64,000 bases of DNA, taken from the NCBI GenBank assembly GCA_905116865.2, contig CAJHNH020004613.1, forward strand, positions 221,501 through 285,500, given 5' to 3'. The notes beneath the pieces are model-generated. The model did no database searches, was not told the DNA's origin, and was given only the letters and a program-made list of their open reading frames with translations. The DNA comes from Candidula unifasciata (lineage: Eukaryota; Mollusca; Gastropoda; Stylommatophora; Geomitridae). Shown piece by piece: positions 1-10,830 of this stretch (position 1 is the first letter of the stretch; each line of letters opens with the position of its first letter). The position numbers and the translations under genes were made by a program.

Positions 1-639
1 AATGTATCTTAACTCTTCGTGCCACATCCAGTTGTTACACTAACACTCACTGCTACAGCTGTTAATTTAACTCTTCTCTCAAAATACTATTATTTAAAAA
101 CATTCCAACCCAAACATTTGCTCCTTAAAGTAAAAACTTTCTAGGAGAGAATGGGCTAGATTATATCTTCAAATAATGCAGACATTATCAATACACTGCA
201 CAATTTACTGCCAGGCATATTACGCTGTATCATGTCAGGCGCATTACTGCAGAGTTACATCAACATATAATAAAGCATAAAAACTGAATAAATCCAAAAG
301 AGAGGTTAATGGTTTCTCTAGATGCATCGTGTTCGTCTTGTTGCTAGACGTTCACTGTAGTCACATGAATTAAACTTCAAATTTACTATAAATTTTGTCT
401 GTTTGCAAAAGAGGGGGTTTTTGATTTTAATCATCAAGAGCTTTCAGCCAGTCTCAGCATCTGCCTGATTGGTGTGTGGTAAATCATATGGAAAGCATCG
501 TCCTGGTCACTTACATGTCCGGAATCAATCAGATGACATCCTATAGAAGAAGTGGGTTCCTTCCTCTTGACTGATCTCTACGACCTTGTGGAATCACTTA
601 ACTGTGACATGTAGCCATTAGGGTATATGTTTTGCCATT
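1..639 (-). other. Intron sequence of FUC-A (left part of intron 3)
   Basis: No coding feature is seen here. Positions 1-360 resemble about 49500-49930, in intron 3 of the second fucosidase gene; both share stretches such as gccaggcatatt and aataaagcata. This indicates that the two genes, introns included, arose by tandem duplication. The last 13 bases (627-639, atgttttgccatt) are the left target-site duplication of the retrotransposon that follows. Confidence 0.6.
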
Positions 640-3600
640 GTTGTCCTACAGGAAACACACCTCGGTGACGAGATGGTTAAAATTGCGGGCTTCCAATCCT
701 TCTACAATAGACGGCACCTCGGACAGCTCATTCTTGTTCGTGACCACATACTGGTGTCTGAGGTGGACATGTCTGAGTGGGATAATGACGACCTACAAGT
801 ACACGCAGTCAGAGTGATGGGCCCGGCCCAGTTTGTGATTGTCAATGTGTACGCCTGCAATGGAAAGGTGGATACAGCGAAATGGCAGAGTTTGCTCCAG
901 ACTGAGGAAAAGAAAGTCCTTTACTGCGGAGATTTCAACGCCAGAGGAAACCAGTGGGGCAATGTAATTACCAATAAACAGGGGGAAGACCTGGAGGATG
1001 CTCTAGTGTCTGCCGATCTAGTATGCTTGAACGACGGAAAGGTTACCCGAATGGCAACCCGACAAGGGGATTCTGACAGCGTAATTGACCTGGCCCTAGT
1101 GTCTCCCTCCATTGCATCAGGATGCAGGTGGAGCACACTGGGATACCATGACAGTGATCACTTTCCGTGCGTCGTCCTGGTGGAGAAGAGCAACAACAAA
1201 GGTCATGTAATCAATGTGCCTGCTTTTATATATGACCGTACAGGGCAAGATGCCATTAGCAAAATCAGACGACGTAATACAAGAGCAGATCGCAGACGGC
1301 GGGAGAGATGGGCCCAGCCACCATGGTGGAATGAAGTAGTCAACATAGCATGGCTAGAAAAAAGGAACGCTGTCAAGGCATGGCAAAAGGCAAGGAAAAT
1401 TGATCCGTCACTTTCTGAACGCCTGATCAGTCTGAAAGATGAGGTCAACAAGCGGACAGTGGCTTTCAAGTTAATTGCGAAAGAAGCCAAGACAGCGAAA
1501 TGGAACGAATTCTGCAAGAGCGTTTGCTCCGAGGGATCTCTTGTGACATTCTGGCGCCTTCAACGGAGCATGCACGGCGCCGCACGACCAAGGGGTATCC
1601 CTGATTTTCAGGGTACAGACCTGATATGGCAGAGAACTGATGCTGATAAAGGAAAAACCCTCCTTGCGCGCTACTTGGAGCAAACTGACCAAAAAGACGA
1701 AGCTGCAAGAATAGGGGTTAAGATGAAACTGTCGATGCTGTGCGAGAACACTGAGCTAGGCACTGATTTCACAATCACTGCAGACACCTTAAGAACTTGC
1801 CTCAAGAAATCGCGCAGCACTGCTCCAGGTCCTGACGGCATCCGATACAATGACATGCTGATGATGTCGAATGCTGATTTGAAAAGCGTGGCAAAGGAAT
1901 TCAATATCAGCATCCAGAGTGGCCAGATACAAGAGGAATGGCTCCATAGTTATTTGTTTCCACTACCAAAGCCTAATAAAGACCACTCAAAGATCTGCGG
2001 CTACAGAATCATCTCGATGCAGAATACTGTTGGCAAACTTTTGGAAAAAATTGTCGCACAAAGATTGACCACCTACTTGGAACTACATGATAAGTTCCCA
2101 TCAACACTTGGAGGGTACAGATTGAAGAAAGAGACATGGTCCAATGCTGCTGTTTTCGCCTACGATGTGTACGAGGGATTTCAGATTAAAGAAGAGACAT
2201 GTGCGGCAGTGTTGGACTTAGAAGATGCCTACAATAAAGTACCATATGATTATTTAATGCAATTACTGCTTAAACTAGAAGTCAATCCTATTCTGATCCG
2301 CTGGATTGCTGCGGTCCTGTTCCAGAGAAAGATTGTACTAAGATGTGGTAGCTGGTCCTCAGAACCGCAAACGATATGTCCAGGCTTGCCACAGGGATCA
2401 CCGCTATCACCAGTCTTATTCAATGTTTATACGGTGATGATCACTGAGCAGCAGTTGAATGGAAAGGGAAGGACTTTGTCATTTGCTGATGACATTTTGA
2501 TTTATCGACGAGGGCGTGATAGACAGGAGATCGCCAGCACAATGCACAAAGAACTCGATCGAATTGCCGCCTGGTGTGATGGTTCCAATGCCTATGTCAA
2601 TCCCTCGAAGGCATCAGTGTCATGGTTCTCTTTGAACAATCACATTGTCAAGTCGGACTTACCAGAAGTGAAAATGCGTGATAATGTATTGATCAGAACC
2701 AACGTTATGACGTTTCTCGGGGTGAGGTTCGATCGCAGCTTGTCATTCAGGGAACACGTTGACCATGCGATAACAAAAGCACGCAAAGGTCTATCTGCAA
2801 TGAGGATTATGGCTGCTTCCAATATCGAGCAAAGACTGCTGGTGCTTCTATTCTATGGTCTGGTCCTTTCCCCCATTGAATACGCTCTGGCCATCCTCAC
2901 TGTCAGTGCTACCCAGATTGAACGACTCGAGAAGGTGCAAAATGAAGCCATGCGTATTATTTTGGGATGTACAAGAGACACATCTTGTGGAGCAATGAGG
3001 TATCTACTTGACTTTCCAACAATGAACCAAAGGATCAGGATGTGGAGGGCTCGGGCATACCTCAAAATATGTGCTGATAAGAAACACCCACTGCATCAAG
3101 CGCTTTTTAGTGAAAAGGGCGACAGACTGAAGAGGGGAAAATCGTGGCTAGGTCGGGCAGAAGATGTTATTAGGCAAATATGCAGCCTAACCGACATCAT
3201 ACCTGGTGCAGAATGGATACCTGTGCCTCAGGCGTTTATTTGTACATTTTCCTGTATTGTCACACTCAACAGGCGATGTAGAGAAGATAATCCTGTTGCT
3301 GTTAATGCAGAGGTCAACGCTCTCATCGGTGAAAATTCAGACGAAGCAGATGCACTAATCTACACAGACGGATCAGTTATACGCCAAAGAAGAAGCGCAT
3401 GGGCATTTACAGCACGCTCAGCGGGCAGAACAGTCAAAGAAGCCAACGGCGCCTTCTCCATGACAACCAGCAGCATGACGATGGAGGTGATGGCAGTGAC
3501 GCAAGCGTTTGCCTGGCTTGAAACACAAAAATACACCCGCATATGTATACTCAGTGATTCAATGAGTATGATCCGGAGGGTTCAGGCAGGTTCAGTGCGA

Positions 3601-4030
3601 AGACAATGGCTTGAATCAATTCAGATGTCCACTGTGCGAGGAGTCACCTTTATTTTTGTTCCGGGACACGCAGGCGTCGATGGAAATGAAAGAGCTGACA
3701 GGTTGGCTGGATCCGCTATCACTACCGACGGTCGGCCTATGGATCATGCTGATATTATCAATGCCCTCAGAGAAATGGGAAGGATAGAGGACTTTGGTGG
3801 CAGTGAATCCACATCACTCGCCAGAATGGCAGACTTGGGAATTAAGATCGGCACAGCAAAAAACGAGACGCACACCGGACACGTCAGAAGACTTGTTAAT
3901 CAACATAGAACTGGTACTATTAGCCATCGGACGTTGGGATTCATACTGAGGGGAGGATCTGAGCACCTATGGACATGTCCGGAGTGCAATGATGATAACC
4001 CAACTAACTAACTAACTAACTAACTAACTA
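640..4030 (+). mobile_element. 5'-truncated non-LTR retrotransposon (I/Jockey-like, with RNase H)
   Basis: The element runs from the middle of the endonuclease domain to a (CTAA)n tail at about 4002-4030. It is flanked by a perfect 13-bp target-site duplication, atgttttgccatt, at 627-639 and 4031-4043. ORF1 and the first part of the APE domain are absent, as expected for 5' truncation during target-primed reverse transcription. It lies in the fucosidase intron, antisense to the gene. The order APE, RT, RNase H places it in the I/Jockey-type superfamily; the exact clade is not assigned. Confidence 0.9.
673..4011 (+). CDS. Retrotransposon ORF2 polyprotein: APE endonuclease (partial), reverse transcriptase, RNase H
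   Basis: An uninterrupted 1112-codon frame encodes the replication protein of a LINE. Reading is open upstream to the truncation point at 640 and begins with the APE motif VLQETHLG, so the ATG at 673 is not the native start. Residues about 1-180 are APE, with CGDFNARG and the terminal SDHFP motif. RT follows at about 370-650, with LDLEDAYNKV (motif A), GLPQGSPLSPVLF (motif B) and SFADDIL (catalytic DD, about residue 602). RNase H spans about 894-1015, with YTDGS, MEVMAV, LSDS and GHAGVDGNERADRL giving the D-E-D-H/D set. The protein ends in a short CPEC motif. The open frame and about 98% hand-counted identity to the fragment at 13746 suggest recent activity of the family. Confidence 0.93.
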   Translation: MVKIAGFQSFYNRRHLGQLILVRDHILVSEVDMSEWDNDDLQVHAVRVMGPAQFVIVNVYACNGKVDTAKWQSLLQTEEKKVLYCGDFNARGNQWGNVITNKQGEDLEDALVSADLVCLNDGKVTRMATRQGDSDSVIDLALVSPSIASGCRWSTLGYHDSDHFPCVVLVEKSNNKGHVINVPAFIYDRTGQDAISKIRRRNTRADRRRRERWAQPPWWNEVVNIAWLEKRNAVKAWQKARKIDPSLSERLISLKDEVNKRTVAFKLIAKEAKTAKWNEFCKSVCSEGSLVTFWRLQRSMHGAARPRGIPDFQGTDLIWQRTDADKGKTLLARYLEQTDQKDEAARIGVKMKLSMLCENTELGTDFTITADTLRTCLKKSRSTAPGPDGIRYNDMLMMSNADLKSVAKEFNISIQSGQIQEEWLHSYLFPLPKPNKDHSKICGYRIISMQNTVGKLLEKIVAQRLTTYLELHDKFPSTLGGYRLKKETWSNAAVFAYDVYEGFQIKEETCAAVLDLEDAYNKVPYDYLMQLLLKLEVNPILIRWIAAVLFQRKIVLRCGSWSSEPQTICPGLPQGSPLSPVLFNVYTVMITEQQLNGKGRTLSFADDILIYRRGRDRQEIASTMHKELDRIAAWCDGSNAYVNPSKASVSWFSLNNHIVKSDLPEVKMRDNVLIRTNVMTFLGVRFDRSLSFREHVDHAITKARKGLSAMRIMAASNIEQRLLVLLFYGLVLSPIEYALAILTVSATQIERLEKVQNEAMRIILGCTRDTSCGAMRYLLDFPTMNQRIRMWRARAYLKICADKKHPLHQALFSEKGDRLKRGKSWLGRAEDVIRQICSLTDIIPGAEWIPVPQAFICTFSCIVTLNRRCREDNPVAVNAEVNALIGENSDEADALIYTDGSVIRQRRSAWAFTARSAGRTVKEANGAFSMTTSSMTMEVMAVTQAFAWLETQKYTRICILSDSMSMIRRVQAGSVRRQWLESIQMSTVRGVTFIFVPGHAGVDGNERADRLAGSAITTDGRPMDHADIINALREMGRIEDFGGSESTSLARMADLGIKIGTAKNETHTGHVRRLVNQHRTGTISHRTLGFILRGGSEHLWTCPECNDDNPTN

Positions 4031-4075
4031 ATGTTTTGCCATTCTTATGTTCCAAGTTGTCTCTACATTCAACCA

Positions 4076-5504
4076 TTTGATTTGATTTGATTTGATTCAA
4101 GAACCGACATCACAGCACTCGGGGCATTCCCATAAGCGCTCCGTCCCCATCTTCAGCCGCCAGCGAAGAGTTCTGATACTAATGGTGCCAGTAGCTTTCT
4201 GATTAAACGTCCGTCTCGCCTTTCCTCTGAGCCTTGAGCTTCTGCCAGAACCTCTCGTCACCCCCAACTGCATCAATCTCACCAGACTGTGGTGATCCAT
4301 CTGCTCCTCCGCATTGTACACGCTCTCCCACAAGGCACTAACCACGTCTGCCCTATCATGTAGCAGTATTCCACCAAGTTGTGCAGAGCCAGCCAGTCTG
4401 TCCGCCTGTTCATTTCCCAACACACAGGCGTAACCCGGTGAAAAAATCCAGACAATACTCCTCACTCGTGTCCTCCGCAGCGAAGCATGCCACTCTGCAC
4501 GAAGCATACCTGTTCTGATCTTCCTCAGCATGCTTTCTGAATCAGTTACAATTACAATGTGTGTGTGTCGTGTTCTATAGCCAGCGGAAAGCTGCAGTGA
4601 CTGCCTCCACCTCCATTCTTAAGCTGGATGTTGTGGTATCATATGCTAGGCTCTCCTGTACCAAACATCGACCATTAACTTTTGCTAAAAAGCCCCAAGC
4701 ACTTCTTTTGCCTCCTGACACTGAACCGTCTGTAATAATTGCTGAATTTCCACCTCTGTGGCACCTACTGGCCAGTCTCTGCATTTCAGGCTCAGGGTGA
4801 TTATGACTCTACACAAGTCTGACTGCTCAGGTGGCACTTTGACCCACTCCTCTCCTCGCCTAATGTTCTCAAGGATGCAAACCTGTCTGATTGTGTCTTC
4901 TGCCTGAGCCATCCATGACCTCCCTCTTATCAGCCGCTGCACCCAGAGCTTCATGCAGAGGGTGGTCTGTGTCTGCAGCTACCCTGAGATATGACTTCGC
5001 CTACAGCACCTTGTGCCTACCTGCAACCGTCGGCAAACCAAGGATGTATCGCAAACACACCACTGGGGTGTCTCTGGTGCAACCCAGAATGACCCGCATA
5101 GCCGCGTTCTGTATGCGCTCTAGTTTGTCCATCTGACTCTTTGAGACGGTAAGCAGTCCCAGGCCATAATCCACCACTGACAGGATCAGGTGCTGATATA
5201 GTGTGAAAAGCATTCTCTGCTCTATGTCAATTGCAGCCATAGTCTTAAGTGCACTAAGTTCTTTTTGGCATCTCGTCACAACACTCTCTACATGGTCCTT
5301 AAATGACAGGCTCCTGTCAAATGTAATTCCCAGATACTTCAGTTTGCTCTCTCTGTTGACGTCTCTACCATCTATCGTGAGACTTGGGACATTAGTTTTA
5401 ACGATTCTGTTGTTCAGAGAACACCACAAAACAGACGCCTTTTCCGGGTGGACGACAGACTTCATTTCTGTACACCACTCAGTCACTTTGTATATTTTAA
5501 AATA
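4076..5504 (-). mobile_element. Second non-LTR retrotransposon, 5'-truncated, frameshifted (RT thumb + RNase H)
   Basis: On the minus strand the pieces run from the RT thumb (5001-5534) through 4685-4954 and 4575-4784 to the RNase H end (4097-4531). They contain KYLGITFDRSLSF, MRVILGCTRDTP, ITDGSVSGG, GNEQADRLAGSA and a terminal LWECPEC. Several frameshifts separate the pieces, so it is dead. The 3' end is an (AATCA)n tail at 4076-4097. A 12-bp duplication, tacattcaacca, flanks it at 4064-4075 and 5505-5516. It is a relative of the element at 640-4030 but clearly diverged, and the two lie tail to tail. Confidence 0.88.
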
Positions 5505-5516
5505 TACATTCAACCA

Positions 5517-6272
5517 ATGAAAGTAAACAGGCACTTACATGTAAAATAACAAATACAATAGGATTTGGTGTACTAGGACACAAGCTCTTTAATAGGCAGG
5601 GCGAAGATAGAAGTGGTCTTGTACCTCACTACCAGAACAGCAGCAAAGAATGATTGTTTCAACAGCTATTTTAAATCCGTCCTGCATGCACTGCATGACG
5701 TCATATTGTCAATAAGTTAGTTAGAATACTTGTAATTTGGGCACTGTAATTTTATTTGGGGTGGGGTTGGATGGGGTGCAGTGACGTTTAATTAATCCTG
5801 TGGGGTACCCACTCAAAAGTAGAGTTGACCAGAGAGTTTCAACTTCCGCTGCCAGTGTATCTTCGGTGCAAATCTTTTTGACGTTTATGAAAGTTTTACG
5901 AAAAACTGTTTCCAGCAACAAAAAGACAGGCTGAAAAATACTGACAGTAAATCAACATCATCATCATGTCATGCAGCTCCAATTATGGTCTGAAAACAAG
6001 CTTTGATCACTGGCTGTCATGCTCTTCTTCTTCTTCTTCTTCTTCTTCCTCTTATAGTCCATGATGTTTGGCGTTGGTAATCATGTGTCTATTCATAACC
6101 TTCTGTCTCATGTACTTTCAAACAATTCTGACACAGGTGAGCAATCTCCCACAGCAAATGTTGGGGGTGTAAATATTTGCTTACCTAAATGTTAAAATGT
6201 GATTTGTACTTTTTCTTAACTAATTCTAGCACAGTGTTATACCCGTCTCTCTTTAATAAATATGTTACTTAC
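5517..6272 (-). other. FUC-A intron 3, right part
   Basis: Non-coding intron between the LINE insertion and exon 3. It contains a short TTC run at about 6027-6050. A stretch near 5905-5965 (acaaaaagacaggctgaaaa) matches FUC-B intron 3 at about 50520-50560. Nothing else is recognised. Confidence 0.5.
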
Positions 6273-9200
6273 ATTGACAAATTCCTGGGTAGTAAAATTG
6301 TTTGCCTGATCTCTCAGAAACAAGGGATTGAAAAACTCAAACAGCGAATGATAGGCTCCAAAGGCCAATCCCTTCTTACGCAATGCACTTGCCAGTTCAC
6401 CTTACAAACAGAAAACATTACCATTCTTTTAAAGTTTCTATGCTCAGCAACAGAGAACTTTACAACAGCTACTACAGTGATTACTGATGGAAATTATATT
6501 TCTAATAAATCTCAGGCTTTTTATTTGTGTGTGTCTGCTCTCAAAAGGGCAGTTGGCACTTTGTTTTGTGGTTTACATCTAGACTTGATTATTGTGGTTT
6601 ACATCTAGACTTGATTATTGTGGTTTACATCTAGACTTGATTATTGTGATTTACATCTAGACTTGATTATTGTGGTTTACATCTAGACTTATTGTGGTTT
6701 ACATCTAGACTTGATTATTGTGGTTTACATCTAGACTTGATTATTGTGGTTTCCATCTAGACTTATTGTGGTTTACATCTAGACTTGATTATTGTGGTTT
6801 ACATCTAGACTTGATTATTGTGGTTTATATCTAGACTTGATTATTGTGGTTTACATCTAGACTTGATATTTGCACCTTTTAGTGTAAAACATCTAATTTC
6901 AGCAAATCCTTAATTAGTATCCTTTTATGGCATGCTTGTAATGGAGCAGTGGGTCTCACCTCCTCCCTCCTTCAAAAATGGGTCCATATGCAACAGTGGA
7001 AAATCCTCAGCAATAAGACAAAGCAATCAAAAACTTCAGCAGTAGCAAACATTATTATATATAGTTTATAAGCTTTACTTTTATCCATTAGCCAAATATT
7101 TCTGCTGCATACATCAGTACAGACATTCATTAGTCTCTGAACTGGGATTCAAACTTATGACAAAAAAGAGTATTAATGTATTTTTTCTTTGTCTAAGATA
7201 ATATTTCTTCCCACTTTTTAAAGTTTTAAAATGGGGTCATATATACTCAGAATGTGTTCAAAACATTTTTTAAATTTAGGTTGAAAAAACAAATAGGGGC
7301 ATCTTATACACGGGGGCATCTTATACATGGGGGCATCTTATACATGGGGGCATCTTATACATGGAGGCATCTTATACACAGAAAAAAAAATGGTAGTTCT
7401 AGAACTCCAGTGGCAAACTCCAGGGATAAGCTCCAGAAAAAAAAATAACTTTGTCAACACAGATTAAATATAGAACAAGAATTTTAGAACATGAGACAAA
7501 CAGATTAGTCATTTTTTAACAAACATCCCAAATTTATTATAATCCGTTACCTGGTTTATTTGATTCATTTTTTGAATAATGTGTAACAGTTGGTGTGAGA
7601 ATTTTCAACCTACCTACAAGATCACGCTTGGGCCCTACATCCACAGAATTCCAGTTCCATGAGTACCTTGTTGCCCAGTTACAGAAACCCTCATGGTGCT
7701 TTGTTGTCAAGACAACATATCTTAAAAATAAGAAACATGTTTATAAAAAAAGAACAATCAATGTTTATCAACTAATAGATTTGTTACAACTATGAATTCC
7801 TTTCAATCTAGTGTTATTTACTAGGAAACTGTGGCAAAAGTTCACAAATATGTAATGTCTAATGAAATAAGTATGCGACTATCTGTTGAGCTGAGTTGAG
7901 TTGAGTCAAGAATTTACATCACAGCACTCAGGGCTATCCCATGCATGCTCCGCCCTCATCTTCAGCAGCCAGCACAGAGTTCCAGTACTGATGGTACCGG
8001 TCACAATCTGGTTAAATTCCGTCTTGCCTTTCCTCTGAGTGTAGTGAGCCGGCCAGACCCTCTGGTTACACCCAGGTGCCTCATTCTCTCCAGGCCATAA
8101 TAATCTTCTTTCTCTACTGATTCCTTTGCTTGTTCTTAAAGGGCCTTGATCACATCTGCCTTATCATGTATATGTGACTATCTGTATGATTTGTGAGTGT
8201 GTGTGGGGGGGGGGGGGGGGGGGGTGTTACACAATAGTACATAGCATAGGCCTTTTTTTTGGCATTATTTATACAGTGCTACTGTAATAGACACTTTGAG
8301 GTGAATACCAGCACTGATTTAGACCCTTTGTAGTCAAAACTGGCACCTTTATTTCTAGCCAGAAAAAGATCTGACTATTTGTGCTAAGCTGTCTTCATGT
8401 TTTTGCCTCTTTCAAAACATTTTTAGCACTCATTTTATTGCCCTAGGTACTTTTATGATTCTTCAGTAGAAGAAGGCATCAAGGGATTTTTACTTCTTCC
8501 TTACTTACTGTCCAGGATTCACAGCAGTCTGTAAAGTTAGTTCCATGCAACATGCAAGAACATTTTGTTCTAAACTTTAATTACAAAAATTTACTGCAAG
8601 AGACTTTTAGAATTTTTTTTAATGCAGTTTTTACTTGTTTTATTCATTCATTTTATTCAGCTTGGCTGCTGTTGCTCTTCCTGGTGATAATTTACTTTTT
8701 AATAAGGTAGACATGGTGAAAACTCTGGAACAAGGTACATAAAGAAGCAGAATGGATGGAACATCCAGACCTGGTGAAACTGATTCTTATGGGCGTGAGC
8801 AGAGGGTCTAGATCAGTGTTCTACAACCTGTGGGCCATGGAACAATTTTACCTTATTTTGGTGGGAAGTGGGCATAAAAAGGTTGAGGAACACTGAGCTA
8901 GAAAATACCCAAAATGTAAAGGAAAAGTAAAGTGGACTGTTCAATTGAGAAAGCAATTTCATGAGAGACTGAAAGAGTTGAGGAAAAGATCTGTAATCTC
9001 ATGTGAGTCTCAGAGAGTTGAGGAAACAATTACATTTGAGACTGAAAGAGTTGACATTCATTGGCTGTAAAACTCAGCAGAAAGTTCTGGTTGTTCATTC
9101 ATTTCACAGATCTAGTCTAATTTATGCAGATTATTGGTTCCTTGCCTCTCGGGCAGATGTACTTTGACTTTGGAGAAATCTCCTAATTAGTCTACTCCTC

Positions 9201-10683
9201 TGGTATGCTTGTTAGGGATGCAGGGGATCTGTTTTCTCCTATAATTGGGCCCTGGAACCTGAACAGGGGAAACAGTGAGTAATGTTATGTGAGAGTGAAA
9301 GAGTTTAGTAAACAGTAGGTAACTGTATGTGAGAGTGAAAGAGTTTAGTAAACAGTAGGTAACTGTATGTGAGAGTGAAAGAGTTCAGCAAACAGTAGGT
9401 AACTGTATGTGAGAGTGAAAGAGTTTAGAAAACAGTAGGTAACTGTATGTGAGAGTGAAAGAGTTCAGCAAACAGTAGGTAACTGTATGTGAGAGTGAAA
9501 GAGTTTAGAAAACAGTAGGTAACTGTATGTGAGAGTGAAAGAGTTTAGAAAACAGTAGGTAGTCTTGTGTGAGAGTGAAAGAGTTTAGAAAACAGTAGGT
9601 AACTGTATGTGAGAGTAAAAGAGTTTAGAAAACAGTAGGTAACTGTATGTGAGAGTGAAAGAGTTCAGCAAACAGTAGGTAGTCTTGTGTGAGACCAAAA
9701 AAGCTGAGGAAAAGGTAAGTAAAGGTAAGTAGTCTCATGTGACACTGAAATAGCTGAGCAAACATTAAGAAAAGTTATGTGATACTGAAAGAAGTGAACA
9801 AACAGTAAGTAATTTAATGTGATATTAAAAGAGTTGAGCAAACAGCAAGTATTTGTACATGGGATTGAAAGAGATGAACAGACAGTAAGTAATTTTATGT
9901 GGAACTGGGGGAACTGAGGAAACAGTTGATAAATTTATGTGGGACTGTAAGATTTGAGGACAAGAAGAAAGCAATCTCACTGAAGCTACAGCTATAAGGC
10001 TGTGACGTGTTAGGCAATTCATGGTGATGAAAAAAGGCTCTTAATGATGATACTGATGAAGACACACTTCAAATGTCAAACAAAAAGACAAGCGCTTACT
10101 TTGCTCCTGATGCTTTAAAAATATCCGCCCACTGATCAGGGTTGTAAAACTCCGCAGTAAACATGGGCGCAAAGTCGGCGTAGGTAAAGCCTGGTCTGTA
10201 ATTATTCTTCATAAAATCAACAACACTAAGCTCTGGATTAGGTCCTTTCCAGTAATACCAGAACCATGCTCCCCCATAGCTCGGAACTGAGAACACACCC
10301 CAGTGAAGAAAGATACCAATCTTAGCCTCGTCGTACCACTGCGGTATAGGACGTGAATCTATAGATTCCCAGGTAGGGTCATATCGCACTTCATTGTTCT
10401 TCACATCTTTCCCTGAAAATCTTAGTGCAGATCTATGTTCTTTTTCTTTGTGAATTATCCAGTGCGGTGAATCTTTCTTATGGTCAACGACATTGTTCAC
10501 CCCTACATTCCGAACGACTCCGCTTTGTTCACGTTCCTGTGAAAATGTCGCCACGGCAACGCCCTTCTTCTCAAGCCTAGCAAAGTCGCTGCCCGGGGTC
10601 ATCATTTCGTTGGCCAAACAATTTATTACAACTGTTAGAAAAAGTAAGGCTGTCAGACCGTTTTGCAGTTGATAAGGCCTCAT
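6273..10683 (-). CDS. Alpha-L-fucosidase FUC-A, exons 1-3 (partial; 3' exons beyond the left edge)
   Basis: Glycoside hydrolase family 29 enzymes remove alpha-L-fucose from glycoproteins and glycolipids in the lysosome or after secretion. Exon 1 is 10100-10683, exon 2 7614-7720 and exon 3 6273-6400. All borders are GT/AG with matching phases, giving 273 codons. The start MRPYQ is followed by a hydrophobic signal peptide ([15 protein letters not shown]). A linker of about 75 residues precedes the catalytic barrel, which carries [14 protein letters not shown] and, in exon 2, [15 protein letters not shown]; both are family 29 fucose-pocket motifs. Exon 3 encodes [15 protein letters not shown]. 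The exon carrying the nucleophile is off-window to the left. Exon 1 is intact, unlike in FUC-B. The order on the minus strand is FUC-B then FUC-A, about 26 kb apart. Confidence 0.93.
6567..6868. repeat. 26-bp minisatellite, about 12 units
   Basis: Direct repeats of a 26-bp unit built on gtttacatctagacttgatt, followed by attgtg. Two units are shortened by a few bases. The array lies in intron 2 of FUC-A about 170 bp from exon 3 and has no counterpart beside exon 3 of FUC-B. There are no spacers, so this is not CRISPR-like. Confidence 0.95.
7290..7385. repeat. Short tandem repeat of ggggcatcttatacat, about 5 units
   Basis: A unit of about 18-20 bp (gggggcatcttatacatg) repeats in FUC-A intron 2. 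The core catcttatacatg also occurs at the 3' end of the pogo-like relic (about 43897-43912). The array may therefore come from the terminal repeats of a pogo-type element; that origin is inference. Confidence 0.75.
7880..8175 (-). mobile_element. 3' end of an RNase H-type LINE (relic)
   Basis: The sequence matches the 3' part of the minus-strand LINE at 4076-5504 (catcttcagc.gccagc, cgtcttgcctttcctctgag) and starts with a similar pentamer tail (gagttgagttgagtc). It is a truncated, degenerate copy in FUC-A intron 2. A poly(G) tract follows at about 8205-8224. Confidence 0.7.
8370..8590 (-). mobile_element. Degenerate LINE relic (RT thumb region)
   Basis: Shares blocks such as gctaagctgtctt and tgtccaggattcacagca with 37050-37200. 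There the minus strand still reads [10 protein letters not shown], a typical LINE RT-thumb motif. Too decayed for a frame of its own. Confidence 0.5.
9050..9260 (+). repeat. Dispersed repeat family C
   Basis: Contains the recurring blocks ggctgtaaaact.cagcagaaag and ttggttccttgcctct...cctaattagtc...atgcttgtta. Related copies lie at about 31840-31980, 35560-35810, 50140-50400 and, inverted, at 44880-45080 and 55690-55920. No protein or clear pol III promoter was recognised. It is probably a SINE-like or non-autonomous element. Confidence 0.7.
9270..9960. repeat. 40-bp minisatellite in FUC-A intron 1
   Basis: About ten well-kept 40-bp units (core gtaggtaactgtatgtgaga followed by gtgaaagagttt) span 9270-9700. 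More diverged units of the same type continue to about 9960, with stray relatives at 8935-9055. FUC-B intron 1 holds an unrelated 32-bp array, so both paralogues carry a minisatellite in the same intron. Confidence 0.95.
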
Positions 10684-10830
10684 AACTGTAACCTTTTCTA
10701 CGTTAGCAGAGACAGCAGTATTTAATATGAAATGCAGCTTTTCGAATTCTGAACTTTAGGAGCCGTCACACACTGTTTACTCTTGCAGTGTCCACATCAC
10801 ATGACTTTTATGATGTCCAATAAAAAGTAA
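10684..10830 (-). promoter_or_regulatory. FUC-A upstream region with one E-box/CLEAR-like site
   Basis: ATCACATGAC lies at 10796-10805, 113 bp upstream of the start codon. This is the same distance as the first of three related sites in FUC-B. The core CACATG differs by one base from the CLEAR consensus GTCACGTGAC, which MiT/TFE factors bind at lysosomal genes. Other blocks shared with FUC-B nearer the ATG are ATTAAAT and GCTAACG. No TATA box is obvious. Confidence 0.5.

Noticed and set aside
6567..6868. Regular 26-bp repeats considered as a CRISPR-like array
   Set aside because: There are no spacers, the units abut directly, and the context is an animal intron.
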